Source of the DNA: Lachnospiraceae bacterium
GTDB taxonomy: Bacteria > Bacillota > Clostridia > Lachnospirales > Lachnospiraceae
DNA: 36,249 bases
Assembly (NCBI GenBank): GCA_017472325.1
Contig: JAFUQM010000049.1
Location: 1 to 36,249, forward strand
Direction of reading: 5' to 3'
Part shown: positions 25,359-34,583 of the stretch, one piece after another
Layout: each line of letters begins with the position of its first letter
How positions within the stretch are numbered: the stretch's first letter is position 1
Notes under the pieces: generated by a model
Databases searched by the model: none
What the model was told of the DNA's origin: nothing
What the model saw: only the letters and a program-made list of their open reading frames with translations
Made by a program: the position numbers and the translations under genes

Positions 25359-28300
25359 CTATTTCACCACATTAAGTTTCACTTCTTGTACCACTTTTGT
25401 TCCATTGTCAAGTGATACTTCCAACGGAATTTTATATTTTAATCCCTTTTTCAATGATGTTGTATTCTTTGCTGTGATGTAGAACTTCCCATCTTCCTGA
25501 TAAGTCACGATAAAGTTTGATTTCTCCTCTCCTGCAAGTTTCACATCTATTACGTTCGCAGTTACATTTTTTACCTTCGTCTTATAGGTAGAGTAGGAAA
25601 TGTCATCTAACTTGCTTAGTTTTATTCTGGCTTTGCCCGTAAAGCTGACTGTCGGCTGTTTATTCGTTACTTTGATTGTTAACGTCACTGCCTTTAGAGC
25701 TTTCTTACCACTCGCAGTTTCCAATTGTGGCGTCACCTTTAAAGTATAGCTGCCATTTTTCATGGTCACACCTTCTACCGAGCGAAGACTTGCTACAATC
25801 TCTCCTTGTTCTCCTGTCTCTATCTGAAGCGTTCCCTGTTCTAATGCCGTTTTTGCCAACTTGTTACGGCCTTCTACCTGTGCTTCCACAAGTTTAAATA
25901 CTGTATTCCCATTTAAGGAAGCTGTAACGGTATACGGTGCTGCTTCACCTATCTGGTTTGTATTCAGTGTCACAGTTTTCGCAGATAATACAACTGCAGG
26001 TTTTGTAACCTTCACACTCGTTGTGACTGATAGTGGCTTACGCCAGTTTTCACGCTGTACTTCTGCTTTTAAGCGTTTGGTCTTTTTACCATCATACTTT
26101 ACACGAAGGCTTCCGTCGGCATTTTTCGATATTGTAATACCAGCGGTTTTAGAAACAATACTCTTGTATGCCGATGCATCATCTGTCTGCTTCGTTGTCT
26201 TATTGTACAATGTAACATCACTATAATGATTGCCCCAATCTGGATATATCGTAATGCTTGCCGGCGTTAGTGCCACACTTGGTGCCTTGCTTACGACTGC
26301 TACCTTTAATGTCATCGTCACTGGCTGATATTTTTCCACAAAATTGACTGACAACTGAATGGTTTTATCTAACTTGGCTACATTCACGGTACCATCCTTT
26401 TTCAGTGGCATGTTGTCTTTTTGTTTAATTATTCCCTTGTTTGTCTCTGCATTATAAGTACAGGTAAAATTGTCTGTTTCCTGCTCTTTTACGGTAATAC
26501 CTGCAATCTCACCTTTCGTTGTAGTCACGGTAAATTCCGCACCACCGTCTGTGTAAAAGACATTGACATTTCCACTTTGTTTTAACTTAACAGTTGGTCC
26601 TTCATTTGTCATTATCACAGAAAAGACAGTATCATAACTTGGTTTATAATGCTTCTTCTCCGTCACAATTTCTGGATAAATGATTTTCCATACTTCTTTC
26701 CCCGCAGGTACGAGCGATGTATCGGTCACTTTTACAAGGAAATGGTCATTGGATACTTTTTCGATTGCAATCCCTTCCATTTTCTGAAAGCTTGTTCCAC
26801 TTATTTCATAAGGTATTATCGACTGAATAGGATTATCATAAGTTTCCCATATAGTAAGTTCTCCACCTTCTGACTCTGCAATATCAAATTCTATTCTGTG
26901 AGTATTTATGATTGGTTTGCTCACATTTGCACTACTTTCAGTATCTGTATTCACGTTATCTTTGAGAATGAATGTATCCGCAATCTCTGTTGAACCATAA
27001 TAATCATTGATTGCTACATGAAACGGTGCGCTGTTACGTTCAATGCTGCCTTCATTCAAATAAGCAACTGTAATATTTTGCAGCCCTCCTGCACTTCCAG
27101 TGGCTACGTTATCACAAATCATACCACCGTTCATGACCATGACAGCATCTGTCTGATAATAAACCAAGCCACCATTACTAACACCTGCACCTGTGTATGC
27201 TTTATTGTTTCGTATGATTCCATCATTAAAAGTAAACATACCAGCCTGATTACAAACACCACCACCAGCTAATTCTGCTGTATTGTTTTGTATGGTGCCA
27301 CCATTTATCGTTAATGTTCCCGGAATCGGATAAAATGGTAATCTGTCTATATCAAACCGCAGGTTACACACACCCGCACCGTACTGTGCCAAGCAGTTTT
27401 GAATCGTACCGCCATTGATCGTACATTCTCCACCATTCATAATTCCTGCGCCACGATACATATCATCATAATTCCCTTTACCGCCAAAAAAAAGTTCATC
27501 GCCACAAGAATCTATCAAACCACCATCCATTTGTAGTGTATTACCATAAGTATTATGTACTCCACGATAGTCACAATCCTCTATTCGGGCACCATCCTTT
27601 AACACAACAGTACTTCCATCTTCATAATAAGTGTAAATGCCATAAACAAAGCCTTTTATCAAGCCACCAGATATCGTTGCTGTACTACCTCTAAGCACTT
27701 GCACCCCACAGCTACCCAAATCAATATCTAGCGTTCCGCCTGTCATAGTCAGTGTCGCATTAAAATTTGCTACAATTCCGTTTGCCAAATGTGTCATACT
27801 GCCACCACTCACTACAGCTTCACAATAATTTGACACTGAAACACCTGTATTGGTACTCGTAAACAGTGGTTCCTCCGGATATCCATATCCGGCAAGCTCT
27901 CCTCCCTGCAAATAGAACTTTCCTTTCTCTCCTTCCGTACCGATAACGACTATATTTTCCCAAAAGCCGGTAATCTTTCCATTTTTCATCGTAAAGGTGC
28001 CACTATAACTTTCAATTCCTTCAGTAAATGCAATTCCATCATACCATTTTTTGTATGTATCTGATTTTGCAGCAATCACTTCTCCGTCATGCATCGTAAC
28101 TATACCACGATAGTTTCCTATATAGGATGCGGATGACAGATTGTCGTACATTGTAATATCATGAATGGTGAGTGACGCTTGCTTCTTAGTATCTTCTTCC
28201 CAATTTGCATTGACAAGCATTCCAAACAATCCATCTGTAAATGTATTCGCTCCGCCATCACAATTCTGCCAATTATGTATCATCTTGCAATGCTTAATCT

Positions 28301-29084
28301 CCATCGTACCCGCATTAAGAATAATTGCACTCTCTTTACTACAGAAATTCTGCACTGTAATACCATCATAAATAGTTGTTACACCTCGATTTAAAATACA
28401 AGTCTGATTCAACTGTCTTCCCTTATTTACAAATTTTCCATTCTCATACTGAATATCACCGCCACCATCTAAGATAAGCTGATTATCGGTACCCATAGAT
28501 GCTGTTCCGAAGGATGCCTTAATTCCTTCTGTAACATAAAACTGTGTATATACTATTTCTCCGTTTCTCGTATCCATAAAATGGATTGTACGAATTCCCT
28601 TTGGTACAATCACATATTCATCTATTGTTACCCCATCAATGGTGATACCCTGTAACCTTAAATTGTAAACAAGATTAAAATCTTTATCTATCGTTATCGT
28701 ACAGGTTGTTCCACTTACCGTATACGGGAACTGCTCTAGCATCTGTGAAACCGTTGATATATTCGGACGGCCCGTGCTATCATCTTGTGGCACACTACCA
28801 TCAAGTTCAAATAACTCTAACAATGGGCCTGTTGCAGTTTGATTACCATCATCTCGCATAGTTTCGGTATCTTCATATAAGCTACCTATAGAAAATACAT
28901 TTTTCTTCGCGGTAACCTGTTTTGCCGTTCCTCTATCTTTTGTCCGTAAAATATTCGGCGTTTTGGCTAACACCGCTTCCTTTGTTTCTGGCTCATATTC
29001 CTGCGCAAAAACAGGTATATTTAACGTTGTTAACAACATAACAACTACCAGCATGCTTGCTATAATTCTTCTCACATTTTCCAT
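25359..29084 (-). CDS. Large secreted right-handed beta-helix protein with shared C-terminal stalk
   Basis: 1241 residues. Signal peptide 1-27 (cleavage after VFA). From about 180 to 730 lie beta-helix/Pmp-like coils with repeated G-G-x-I and GGTIQNNTAELAGGGV-type turns (GMFTFNDGIIRNNKAYTGAG, TLTINGGTIQNN). From about 830 to the end is a lysine-rich beta stalk homologous to residues about 1280-1510 of the next gene's product (KLKQSGNVNVFYTD here, TIKQNGNINLFYTD there). No LPxTG or C-terminal helix is visible. Beta-helices of this kind often bind or cut polysaccharide, but I see no polysaccharide-lyase catalytic motif, so adhesion or glycan binding is more likely. It ends 88 bases before the leucine-rich repeat gene without a clear terminator or promoter between, so the two may share a transcript. 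Confidence 0.9.
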   Translation of the reverse strand: MENVRRIIASMLVVVMLLTTLNIPVFAQEYEPETKEAVLAKTPNILRTKDRGTAKQVTAKKNVFSIGSLYEDTETMRDDGNQTATGPLLELFELDGSVPQDDSTGRPNISTVSQMLEQFPYTVSGTTCTITIDKDFNLVYNLRLQGITIDGVTIDEYVIVPKGIRTIHFMDTRNGEIVYTQFYVTEGIKASFGTASMGTDNQLILDGGGDIQYENGKFVNKGRQLNQTCILNRGVTTIYDGITVQNFCSKESAIILNAGTMEIKHCKMIHNWQNCDGGANTFTDGLFGMLVNANWEEDTKKQASLTIHDITMYDNLSSASYIGNYRGIVTMHDGEVIAAKSDTYKKWYDGIAFTEGIESYSGTFTMKNGKITGFWENIVVIGTEGEKGKFYLQGGELAGYGYPEEPLFTSTNTGVSVSNYCEAVVSGGSMTHLANGIVANFNATLTMTGGTLDIDLGSCGVQVLRGSTATISGGLIKGFVYGIYTYYEDGSTVVLKDGARIEDCDYRGVHNTYGNTLQMDGGLIDSCGDELFFGGKGNYDDMYRGAGIMNGGECTINGGTIQNCLAQYGAGVCNLRFDIDRLPFYPIPGTLTINGGTIQNNTAELAGGGVCNQAGMFTFNDGIIRNNKAYTGAGVSNGGLVYYQTDAVMVMNGGMICDNVATGSAGGLQNITVAYLNEGSIERNSAPFHVAINDYYGSTEIADTFILKDNVNTDTESSANVSKPIINTHRIEFDIAESEGGELTIWETYDNPIQSIIPYEISGTSFQKMEGIAIEKVSNDHFLVKVTDTSLVPAGKEVWKIIYPEIVTEKKHYKPSYDTVFSVIMTNEGPTVKLKQSGNVNVFYTDGGAEFTVTTTKGEIAGITVKEQETDNFTCTYNAETNKGIIKQKDNMPLKKDGTVNVAKLDKTIQLSVNFVEKYQPVTMTLKVAVVSKAPSVALTPASITIYPDWGNHYSDVTLYNKTTKQTDDASAYKSIVSKTAGITISKNADGSLRVKYDGKKTKRLKAEVQRENWRKPLSVTTSVKVTKPAVVLSAKTVTLNTNQIGEAAPYTVTASLNGNTVFKLVEAQVEGRNKLAKTALEQGTLQIETGEQGEIVASLRSVEGVTMKNGSYTLKVTPQLETASGKKALKAVTLTIKVTNKQPTVSFTGKARIKLSKLDDISYSTYKTKVKNVTANVIDVKLAGEEKSNFIVTYQEDGKFYITAKNTTSLKKGLKYKIPLEVSLDNGTKVVQEVKLNVVK

Positions 29085-29256
29085 ATTCTTTACCCCATTT
29101 CATCCAATACTAAAATATTGACTTTTCTTTATATTAGATAATGTACTCAAAACGCATAAATCTATACATAAGTATAGCATTATAACACCAACATTTCTAT
29201 AGAATTTACCTCAGTTATTTTAAACCAAAATTATTATAACAAATTTGTTATATTTT

Positions 29257-29285
29257 TTGTTTTTTTCTGACAACTATGGTATAAT
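29257..29285 (+). promoter_or_regulatory. Promoter of the chemoreceptor gene
   Basis: TTGTTT (29257-29262), 17-base spacer, TATAAT (29280-29285) with TGG before it (extended -10). The start codon lies 43 bases downstream. The 243-base divergent region (29085-29327) also holds several AT-rich TATAAT-like words for the leftward surface gene, but no -35/-10 pair I would commit to. Confidence 0.65.
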
Positions 29286-29327
29286 TAGTAAAAACACATC
29301 ATCTAGGGGACTAAGGAGGACTAACTT

Positions 29328-31049
29328 ATGAAACAAAAGAACAAAGCAGGATTTTCCATCAAACTAAAATTATTACTAATTGCATTACTTCCTGCTATTA
29401 TTCTGAGTGTAACACAAACCTATCTGGCTGCCACAAATATTCAGGCAGGCATGCAGGAAGAAGCATTGCATGGTCTGCGTGGTGTTGCATTATCTTTACA
29501 ACATATTTATGCAGCAGCAGATGCTGGCGAATATGCTATGGATGCATCTGGTAACGTTACAAAAGGTAGCTTACCAGTAAGTGGCAATTACACAATTGTA
29601 GATGCTTTAAAGGAATCAACAGAATATGATTTCACAATTTTCTATGGTGATACCCGTGTCACCACATCACTTACAGACCGTGAAACTGGAGAACGTCTTG
29701 TTGGAACAAAGGCTTCTGACAAAGTAATTCAGACTGTTTTAAACGAAGGACAGGAATATTCTGATACTGCTGTTGTGATTAACGGTAATCCTTACTACGG
29801 TTACTATGTACCAATCACACAAAATGGTACTACAGTTGGTATAGCTTTCGCAGGACTTCCTAGCGAAGATATCAATTCCTTTATTACTGCAAAAGTAATG
29901 ACGATTCTGACTATCTCAATTATCGTTTTAATCGGAATTGTTATTGTCGGACTAATCTTCTCTATGAGTCTTGGCAAAGCGCTATCTCATATTGAAGCAG
30001 TAATTAGTGAAATAGGAAAAGGTAATCTGAAAGTTTCTGTTGATGATAAATACAAGAAACGTAGTGATGAATTAGGTAACATGGCTCGTGAAATGGAATC
30101 ACTCGTAGCCAAACTAGTAGAAGCCATTGGCAATGCCAAGAATTCTTCTAAAGTTCTCTTTAACTCTGGTACTTCGTTAAAAGAAATGGCTTCCCAGACA
30201 AGCAATACAACCAATGAAGTCAGCAGAGCTGTGGAAGATATTAGCCGCGGCGCTATGACACAAGCAGAAGAAACAGAAACTGCATCTGTCAATGTAGGAC
30301 AGATTGGTGATATTATTACAGAAATCGTAACTAGTGTGGATACTCTTAACACAGCTTCACTGAACATGAAAAACGCAAGTGATGAATCTACAGTCATCAT
30401 TAAAGAATTGGGTATTTCCAATGATAGAACAACGGAAGCTATCCAGAAAATCAGTGAACAGGTACATACAACCAATGATTCTGTACAAGAAATCCGTCAG
30501 GCAATCGAGATGATTACCTCTATCGCAACAGAAACAAATCTGTTATCTCTCAATGCAAGTATTGAAGCTGCAAGAGCTGGCGAACATGGTCGTGGTTTTG
30601 CCGTAGTTGCATCCCAGATTCAGAAGTTGGCCGAAGAATCCAACAATTCTGCACAGGAAATTGAGAAAATTATTGATACCCTTTTAAAGGATTCAGAACA
30701 AACCGTTGCTGTTATGGATGAAGTTAATGTCATTGTAAGCGAACAGCGCGAAAAATTAGAACAGACCAAAGAGAAATTTAACCTCGTAACGGATGGCGTT
30801 TCTTCTACAAGAAATGAAACTGAAATTATCGACAAACAGACAAAAGCATGTAATACAGCAAGAGCTAGAATTGTTGATATCATCCAGAATCTGTCAGCAA
30901 TTTCTCAGGAAAATGCTGCAAGCACAGAAGAAACAACTGCTTCTATGGAAGAACTCAATGCAACACTTAGTATTTTGGCAGAGTCAGCCGAAAATCTGCT
31001 TGCACTTTCTATCGAATTAGAAAATAATATGGAATTCTTCCATGTATAA
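29328..31049 (+). CDS. Methyl-accepting chemotaxis protein with Cache sensor
   Basis: 573 residues. Membrane helix about 12-32, an outside single-Cache-like domain (about 35-185, with [20 protein letters not shown] and [10 protein letters not shown]), membrane helix about 192-215, HAMP about 215-268 and a long signalling coiled coil. The kinase-binding tip is [16 protein letters not shown] near 413-428. The protein ends NMEFFHV with no CheR-tether pentapeptide. Small Cache domains of this form often bind short organic acids, but the ligand is unknown. AAGGAGGA lies seven bases before the ATG. No che genes are in the window, so the receptor feeds a system elsewhere, which implies a motile or twitching relative. 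Confidence 0.95.
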   Translation: MKQKNKAGFSIKLKLLLIALLPAIILSVTQTYLAATNIQAGMQEEALHGLRGVALSLQHIYAAADAGEYAMDASGNVTKGSLPVSGNYTIVDALKESTEYDFTIFYGDTRVTTSLTDRETGERLVGTKASDKVIQTVLNEGQEYSDTAVVINGNPYYGYYVPITQNGTTVGIAFAGLPSEDINSFITAKVMTILTISIIVLIGIVIVGLIFSMSLGKALSHIEAVISEIGKGNLKVSVDDKYKKRSDELGNMAREMESLVAKLVEAIGNAKNSSKVLFNSGTSLKEMASQTSNTTNEVSRAVEDISRGAMTQAEETETASVNVGQIGDIITEIVTSVDTLNTASLNMKNASDESTVIIKELGISNDRTTEAIQKISEQVHTTNDSVQEIRQAIEMITSIATETNLLSLNASIEAARAGEHGRGFAVVASQIQKLAEESNNSAQEIEKIIDTLLKDSEQTVAVMDEVNVIVSEQREKLEQTKEKFNLVTDGVSSTRNETEIIDKQTKACNTARARIVDIIQNLSAISQENAASTEETTASMEELNATLSILAESAENLLALSIELENNMEFFHV

Positions 31050-31060
31050 AATGTAAAATT

Positions 31061-31148
31061 AAAATAGCAACATATATGAACCGACCCCCAAAAGTTAGAC
31101 CTAAAATCTAACTTTTGGGGGTCGGTTCATATATGTTGCTATTTTTTT
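31061..31148. repeat. Perfect 39-bp palindrome acting as bidirectional terminator
   Basis: Bases 31061-31099 are exactly complementary to 31107-31145 around a 7-base loop (CCTAAAA); the right arm runs into seven Ts. Between convergent genes (chemoreceptor and degV) it surely stops transcription both ways. A terminator needs no such length. The inner core, GACCCCCAAAAGTTAGA, resembles terminal inverted repeats of IS3/IS150-type elements, which suggests a palindromic mobile or recombined sequence. Confidence 0.85.
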
Positions 31149-31152
31149 ATTC

Positions 31153-32010
31153 TCAAACAGTAGCATCCGCTATATAAAGAACACCAAGTGTTCCTGGTCC
31201 ACAATGGCAGGAAATCACACCACCCGCTCTCGTTATCAATATTTCATCAAATACCTGTAATTCTTCCAGATATGCTTTTACTGTCGCAATTGTCTCATCA
31301 TCACAGCCAGAATGTGTAATAAACACACGGTCTTTTTTCGCTTTTCGCAGTCCTGCTTCCATATCTTTTGTATAATCCAGAACTACTTTTTCTATTTTAC
31401 CACGATATTTTTTCTCTGGTTTCATCTTGCCATTTTCAACAACAATTCTCGGATGTAATCTCAATGCTCCACCAGCCATAGCCGCAAGACCACTGCATCT
31501 GCCGCCTCTATGGAGATATTCCAGTGTATCCACAACAAAGCTTGCTCTAACCATAGGCCTTAATTCTTCTATTCTCGCTATAATCTCTTCTGCACTCTTA
31601 CCTTCCTTCGCCATAATTGCTGCTTCAATCACAAGCAATCCAACACCCGTAGACAGATTGGCAGAATCTACTACATAAACATGATGGTTGGTCTCTACTT
31701 CCTCTGCTGCCATACGCATCACATTAATCGTTGTTGACATATCACTGGAAATAGAAAAGCAAATAATATCCTGTCCTGCTTCTATATATTTGCGATACAA
31801 TGCAATCGTTGTATCAATCGATGGTGCCGAAGTCTTTGGCGTTGTTTTATTATCATCAGACCATTTATATATCTCATCTGGTGTGATACTCTTTCCATCT
31901 TCATATTCTTTTTCTCCAAGTACTATGTGCAGTGGAAGAATCTCTACTCCATATTGTTCCACTAATTCCTTGGACAAATCACAAGTACTATCTGAAATAA
32001 TCTTTACCAT
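31153..32010 (-). CDS. DegV family fatty-acid-binding protein
   Basis: 285 residues, full length for the family. The opening IISDSTCDLSKELVEQYGVE, the TSAPSIDTTIALYRKYIEAG region (ligand-contacting loop) and SFVVDTLEYLHRGGRCSG are diagnostic, as is the end with HCGPGTLGVLYI. DegV/FakB proteins bind a fatty acid and present it to the FakA kinase to make acyl phosphate for phospholipid synthesis. No fakA is nearby, and many Firmicutes have several DegV paralogues, so FakB function is possible but not proven. It stands alone, with its own promoter inside an unusual inverted repeat. Confidence 0.94.
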   Translation of the reverse strand: MVKIISDSTCDLSKELVEQYGVEILPLHIVLGEKEYEDGKSITPDEIYKWSDDNKTTPKTSAPSIDTTIALYRKYIEAGQDIICFSISSDMSTTINVMRMAAEEVETNHHVYVVDSANLSTGVGLLVIEAAIMAKEGKSAEEIIARIEELRPMVRASFVVDTLEYLHRGGRCSGLAAMAGGALRLHPRIVVENGKMKPEKKYRGKIEKVVLDYTKDMEAGLRKAKKDRVFITHSGCDDETIATVKAYLEELQVFDEILITRAGGVISCHCGPGTLGVLYIADATV

Positions 32011-32035
32011 ACAATATCACCCTCTTTTCTATGAA

Positions 32036-32088
32036 CTCTTGTATACCTTAATAGCCATTCTAACGAATTACATTTTTTTATACAAGAG
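32036..32088 (-). promoter_or_regulatory. degV promoter framed by a 10-bp inverted repeat
   Basis: Minus strand TTGTAT (32080-32085), 17-base spacer, TAGAAT (32057-32062). CTCTTGTATA (32036-32045) and its exact complement TATACAAGAG (32079-32088) frame the core promoter. One arm covers the -35 box and the other lies just after the transcription start, with 33 bases between. This suits a repressor that bridges two half sites or binds each arm. Confidence 0.55.
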
Positions 32089-32130
32089 AAAATGCAAAAA
32101 TTTTACTTATTTTATCATCATACCTTTTTC

Positions 32131-32832
32131 CTATTTATATGCTGCATCCACTGTATCATTCTCTGGCAATATCATATCAATTCCTGTCTGCAGTGTCGCT
32201 GCATCCAATGCACCTCTTGCATTTGCTACACTGTTACCTTCTGCATCAATCAGATACGTTGCAGGAATTGATATCACACTGTATGCAATTGCCGCCTCCG
32301 AGGTTGTATCAAAATAAACCGGAAAAGCATATCCTTGTTCATCCACATATGCCTGCGCAATCTCCTGTGTCTCACGATAGCCATCCGTCATATTCACCAT
32401 CATAAACTGAATTTCTTCTCCATACGCAGCATAAGCTGCATCAAAATCTGCCATCTCACTTTTGCATGGTCCACACCAGCTTGCCCAGAAATTCACAATA
32501 ACTGGCTTGCCAATGAAATCAGAAAGTCTGATTTCATTCCCTTCATCATCTATTACAGTAAAATCAGGCGCTTTACTGGAATATGCTTCTTCATCTTCTA
32601 CTTTTGCTTCTTCTGTTGTCTCTGTCACCTCTGGCAAGGTTGCATCTATTCTCTGTTCCGTATTTTCTTCATTTATGCCAGCAGGTTCTGCTGCCTCCTG
32701 CGTTACTATCATATTTTCACCTGGTGCCATAGAGGTCAGATTATTGTATAGTGCATATGCACCACCTATCACAACCACAAATCCTACCATTAATAGTAAT
32801 AAAATATTATTCTTATTCATACTTGTATCCAT
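32131..32832 (-). CDS. TlpA/ResA-type membrane-anchored thioredoxin
   Basis: 233 residues. One membrane helix at about 8-28, an acidic linker rich in Glu and Thr (30-80), then a thioredoxin fold with PVIVNFWASWCGPCKSEM (Cys120 and Cys123) and the cis-proline stretch VISIPATYLID. Outside the membrane it should reduce disulfides of exported proteins, taking electrons from the CcdA protein encoded just upstream (6 bases between the genes). The pair lacks other cytochrome-c genes, so it probably serves general exported-protein redox control or reductive defence in an anaerobe. Confidence 0.93.
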   Translation of the reverse strand: MDTSMNKNNILLLLMVGFVVVIGGAYALYNNLTSMAPGENMIVTQEAAEPAGINEENTEQRIDATLPEVTETTEEAKVEDEEAYSSKAPDFTVIDDEGNEIRLSDFIGKPVIVNFWASWCGPCKSEMADFDAAYAAYGEEIQFMMVNMTDGYRETQEIAQAYVDEQGYAFPVYFDTTSEAAIAYSVISIPATYLIDAEGNSVANARGALDAATLQTGIDMILPENDTVDAAYK

Positions 32833-32838
32833 ACTCCT

Positions 32839-33501
32839 TTAGCTAAGCAATGTCAGCAATCTGCCGAGCATACCCGTTGTCATAAAAATACCAACGACAA
32901 TCAGCAAAATACCACTGATTAGATTAATCACTTTATAATTGCGTTTCATAAAATCAAATGCACTTTTTAAGTGGTCAATTAATAATGCACTTAACACAAA
33001 CGGCACACCAAGACCAACCGAATATGCCAAAAGCATCAGCATCCCTGTCACCATATGTCCCTGCATGGAAGCAAGCATTAATGCTGAGCCAAGAAATGTC
33101 CCAACACAAGGAGTCCATCCTACAGAAAAGATAATTCCAAACAGTACAGCCTGTAAAAATCCCATATTATCTGTATTGATACTTCTGCTACTGCCGCGAA
33201 AAAGATTATACTTTAGTACACCAAGAAAATTAAGTCCAAAGAAAATGACAATGATACCAGATACGATATTCGCAATATTCTGATATTGCTTTAATAAGCT
33301 GCCAATCGTTCCTGCCAACGCTCCCATTGCAACAAAGATGACCGTAAATCCCAGTACAAAGCCCAACGCACATTTGAATGTCTTTTGGGTTGTTCTCTCT
33401 CCACCGCCCGCAAAATATGAAATATAAATTGGTAGCATTGGTAAAAGACACGGCGATATAAATGTAATAATGCCTTCTAAAAATGAAATCAAATATTGCA
33501 T
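32839..33501 (-). CDS. ccdA: CcdA-type thiol-disulfide electron carrier
   Basis: 220 residues, six membrane helices. The two conserved cysteines lie in FISPCLLPMLP (Cys18) and GWTPCVGTFLG (Cys132), the pair that accepts electrons from cytosolic thioredoxin and passes them across the membrane. GAGGA lies seven bases before the ATG. First gene of a two-gene operon with the TlpA-like thioredoxin. Confidence 0.94.
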   Translation of the reverse strand: MQYLISFLEGIITFISPCLLPMLPIYISYFAGGGERTTQKTFKCALGFVLGFTVIFVAMGALAGTIGSLLKQYQNIANIVSGIIVIFFGLNFLGVLKYNLFRGSSRSINTDNMGFLQAVLFGIIFSVGWTPCVGTFLGSALMLASMQGHMVTGMLMLLAYSVGLGVPFVLSALLIDHLKSAFDFMKRNYKVINLISGILLIVVGIFMTTGMLGRLLTLLS

Positions 33502-33525
33502 AGTCTATTCCTCTTTCTATCCCAG

Positions 33526-33553
33526 TCAAATATATTTACACTCAAATATATTT
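33526..33553 (-). repeat. Pair of 12-bp direct repeats upstream of ccdA
   Basis: TCAAATATATTT at 33526-33537 and again at 33542-33553, period 16. The core AAATATATTT is itself a palindrome. They lie 25-52 bases before the ccdA start and could be regulator half sites. No clear -10/-35 pair was found in the region, so the relation to a promoter is open. Confidence 0.4.
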
Positions 33554-33758
33554 TGTACAGTATCTGCTAAAAAGCAATTTTACATATCAGTCATGGTAAT
33601 ATAAAGCCTAGTATATTGCAAGCAATTTGCTTCTGTTACAAAATTTTTCATATTTTGTAAAATCTTTTTATAAAAATTACTTGCTTTTTTTATCATCTTA
33701 TTATAAAATACAATGGTGTTGTCGCACTAAAGATTTATTCTGTGACATTACATTATAT
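33554..33758 (+). promoter_or_regulatory. AT-rich spacer with hairpin and tRNA promoter
   Basis: No gene. TTACAAAAT (33636-33644) pairs with ATTTTGTAA (33652-33660), a 9-bp AT-rich stem of unclear use. A promoter for the tRNA is plausible at TTGCTT (33681-33686), 17 bases, TAAAAT (33704-33709), about 50 bases before the tRNA. Confidence 0.45.
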
Positions 33759-33830
33759 GGCTCGTTGGTCAAGCGGTCAAGACGCCGCCCTCTCACGGCG
33801 GAAACACGGGTTCGATTCCCGTACGAGCTG
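33759..33830 (+). tRNA. tRNA-Glu (anticodon CTC)
   Basis: 72 bases. The acceptor stem GGCTCGT pairs with ACGAGCT (first pair G-U), the anticodon stem is CCGCC/GGCGG around loop CTCTCAC (anticodon CTC) and the T arm is CGGGTTCGATTCCCG. The discriminator is G and CCA is not encoded. It reads GAG codons. It sits at the border to phage-like DNA, a common integration site. Confidence 0.95.
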
Positions 33831-33864
33831 TTCTATTCAATTGAATAGCCCAACCCAATGAAGG

Positions 33865-33903
33865 TGTTGAAGCTTCGCGTTCGTGCAGGTTTCAGCATTT
33901 TTT
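33865..33903 (+). terminator. Terminator after tRNA-Glu
   Basis: TGTTGAAGC (33865-33873) pairs with GTTTCAGCA (33889-33897) with two G-U pairs, followed by TTTTTT. It ends the tRNA transcript and may also serve the leftward gene. Confidence 0.6.
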
Positions 33904-33915
33904 ATTTGCCAAATA

Positions 33916-34491
33916 CTATGAACCTATAAATTCATTTAACAGCTTCTCTAAATGTGTAATCTTACCAACAACAACATTTTTATCTTTTGTTGCTTTTCTA
34001 TCTAGTTCAGAAAAAGAAATACCATCCACCTCTTTGTCTCTTAGAGAGTTACGAAACGCTTCCTGTTTCTTCTTCCAGTCATCCAGATAATTAGATGCCA
34101 TAACCGACTCCACAACAACACGATTCATAGTCCCATTATTGCTTTCTGATACTTTATATCCTCCTAATTCTCTAAAAAATGGCATATTACAAATTTCCTT
34201 CACCATTGTTGCAAATTCTTCTCCTAACCTTGTAATGCCCTTCTGCGATGCCGTCATTGGCTTTCCTTCATTATATCTAGCTATATGGTATGCAATGTCC
34301 TCAGTAGAACAATTTAAATATTGTACAATCTCAAAATTGTATTCATTAAACTTATCTTGTAGTTCTTCAGGCAATTCTGAAAAACGCTTTCCCCGGATAT
34401 CGCATTCCCTCCGTTCACTTTTTGGAAAACCCTGACTATCAAGAATAGGCTTGCCATTTTCATCTCTTATGGTTGCCTGATATGGAATCAC
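33916..34491 (-). pseudogene. 5'-truncated DUF262-like protein gene
   Basis: 191 residues from a GTG with no good ribosome site. The frame stays open upstream for about 24 codons to a stop near 34549, without a start. The body matches the second half of DUF262/ParB-like proteins: GKRFSELPEELQDKF and HIARYNEGKPMTASQKG (the usual 'N-x-G-x-P-L-T-x-x-E' segment). The N-terminal DGQQR nucleotide-binding motif that defines the family is absent. DUF262 proteins occur in phage-defence and restriction loci such as the GmrSD type. Here the front half seems to have been lost at the junction with the tail genes. A short stand-alone phage protein is the alternative. Confidence 0.55.
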
Positions 34492-34550
34492 ATGACAAGT
34501 ATAGAAGTGACAGACAGGTATGAAAATCTCAAAGCTGATGAGGGTGAACT

Positions 34551-34583
34551 AAGAAGTAAAATTACTGGCTAATCTTACTTCTT
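34551..34583 (+). terminator. Hairpin before the tail tube gene
   Basis: AAGAAGTAA (34551-34559) pairs perfectly with TTACTTCTT (34575-34583). No good T run follows on the right; TTC and CTA break it. It may be a weak terminator or an mRNA structure at the border of the phage segment. The 34573-34656 stretch holds no gene. Confidence 0.35.

Noticed and set aside
19892..29084. Sortase anchoring of the two giant surface proteins
   Set aside because: Neither C-terminus has LPxTG, a hydrophobic helix or a basic tail, and no sortase gene is nearby.
29085..29327. c-di-GMP or other riboswitch before the surface protein gene
   Set aside because: The leader is AT-rich and lacks the conserved GEMM cores or other recognisable aptamer elements.
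34492..34572. Short plus-strand frame (MTSIEVTDRYENLKADEGE...) before the tail tube gene
   Set aside because: It has no ribosome site and spans the junction with the truncated DUF262-like gene; it is too short and unsupported to call.
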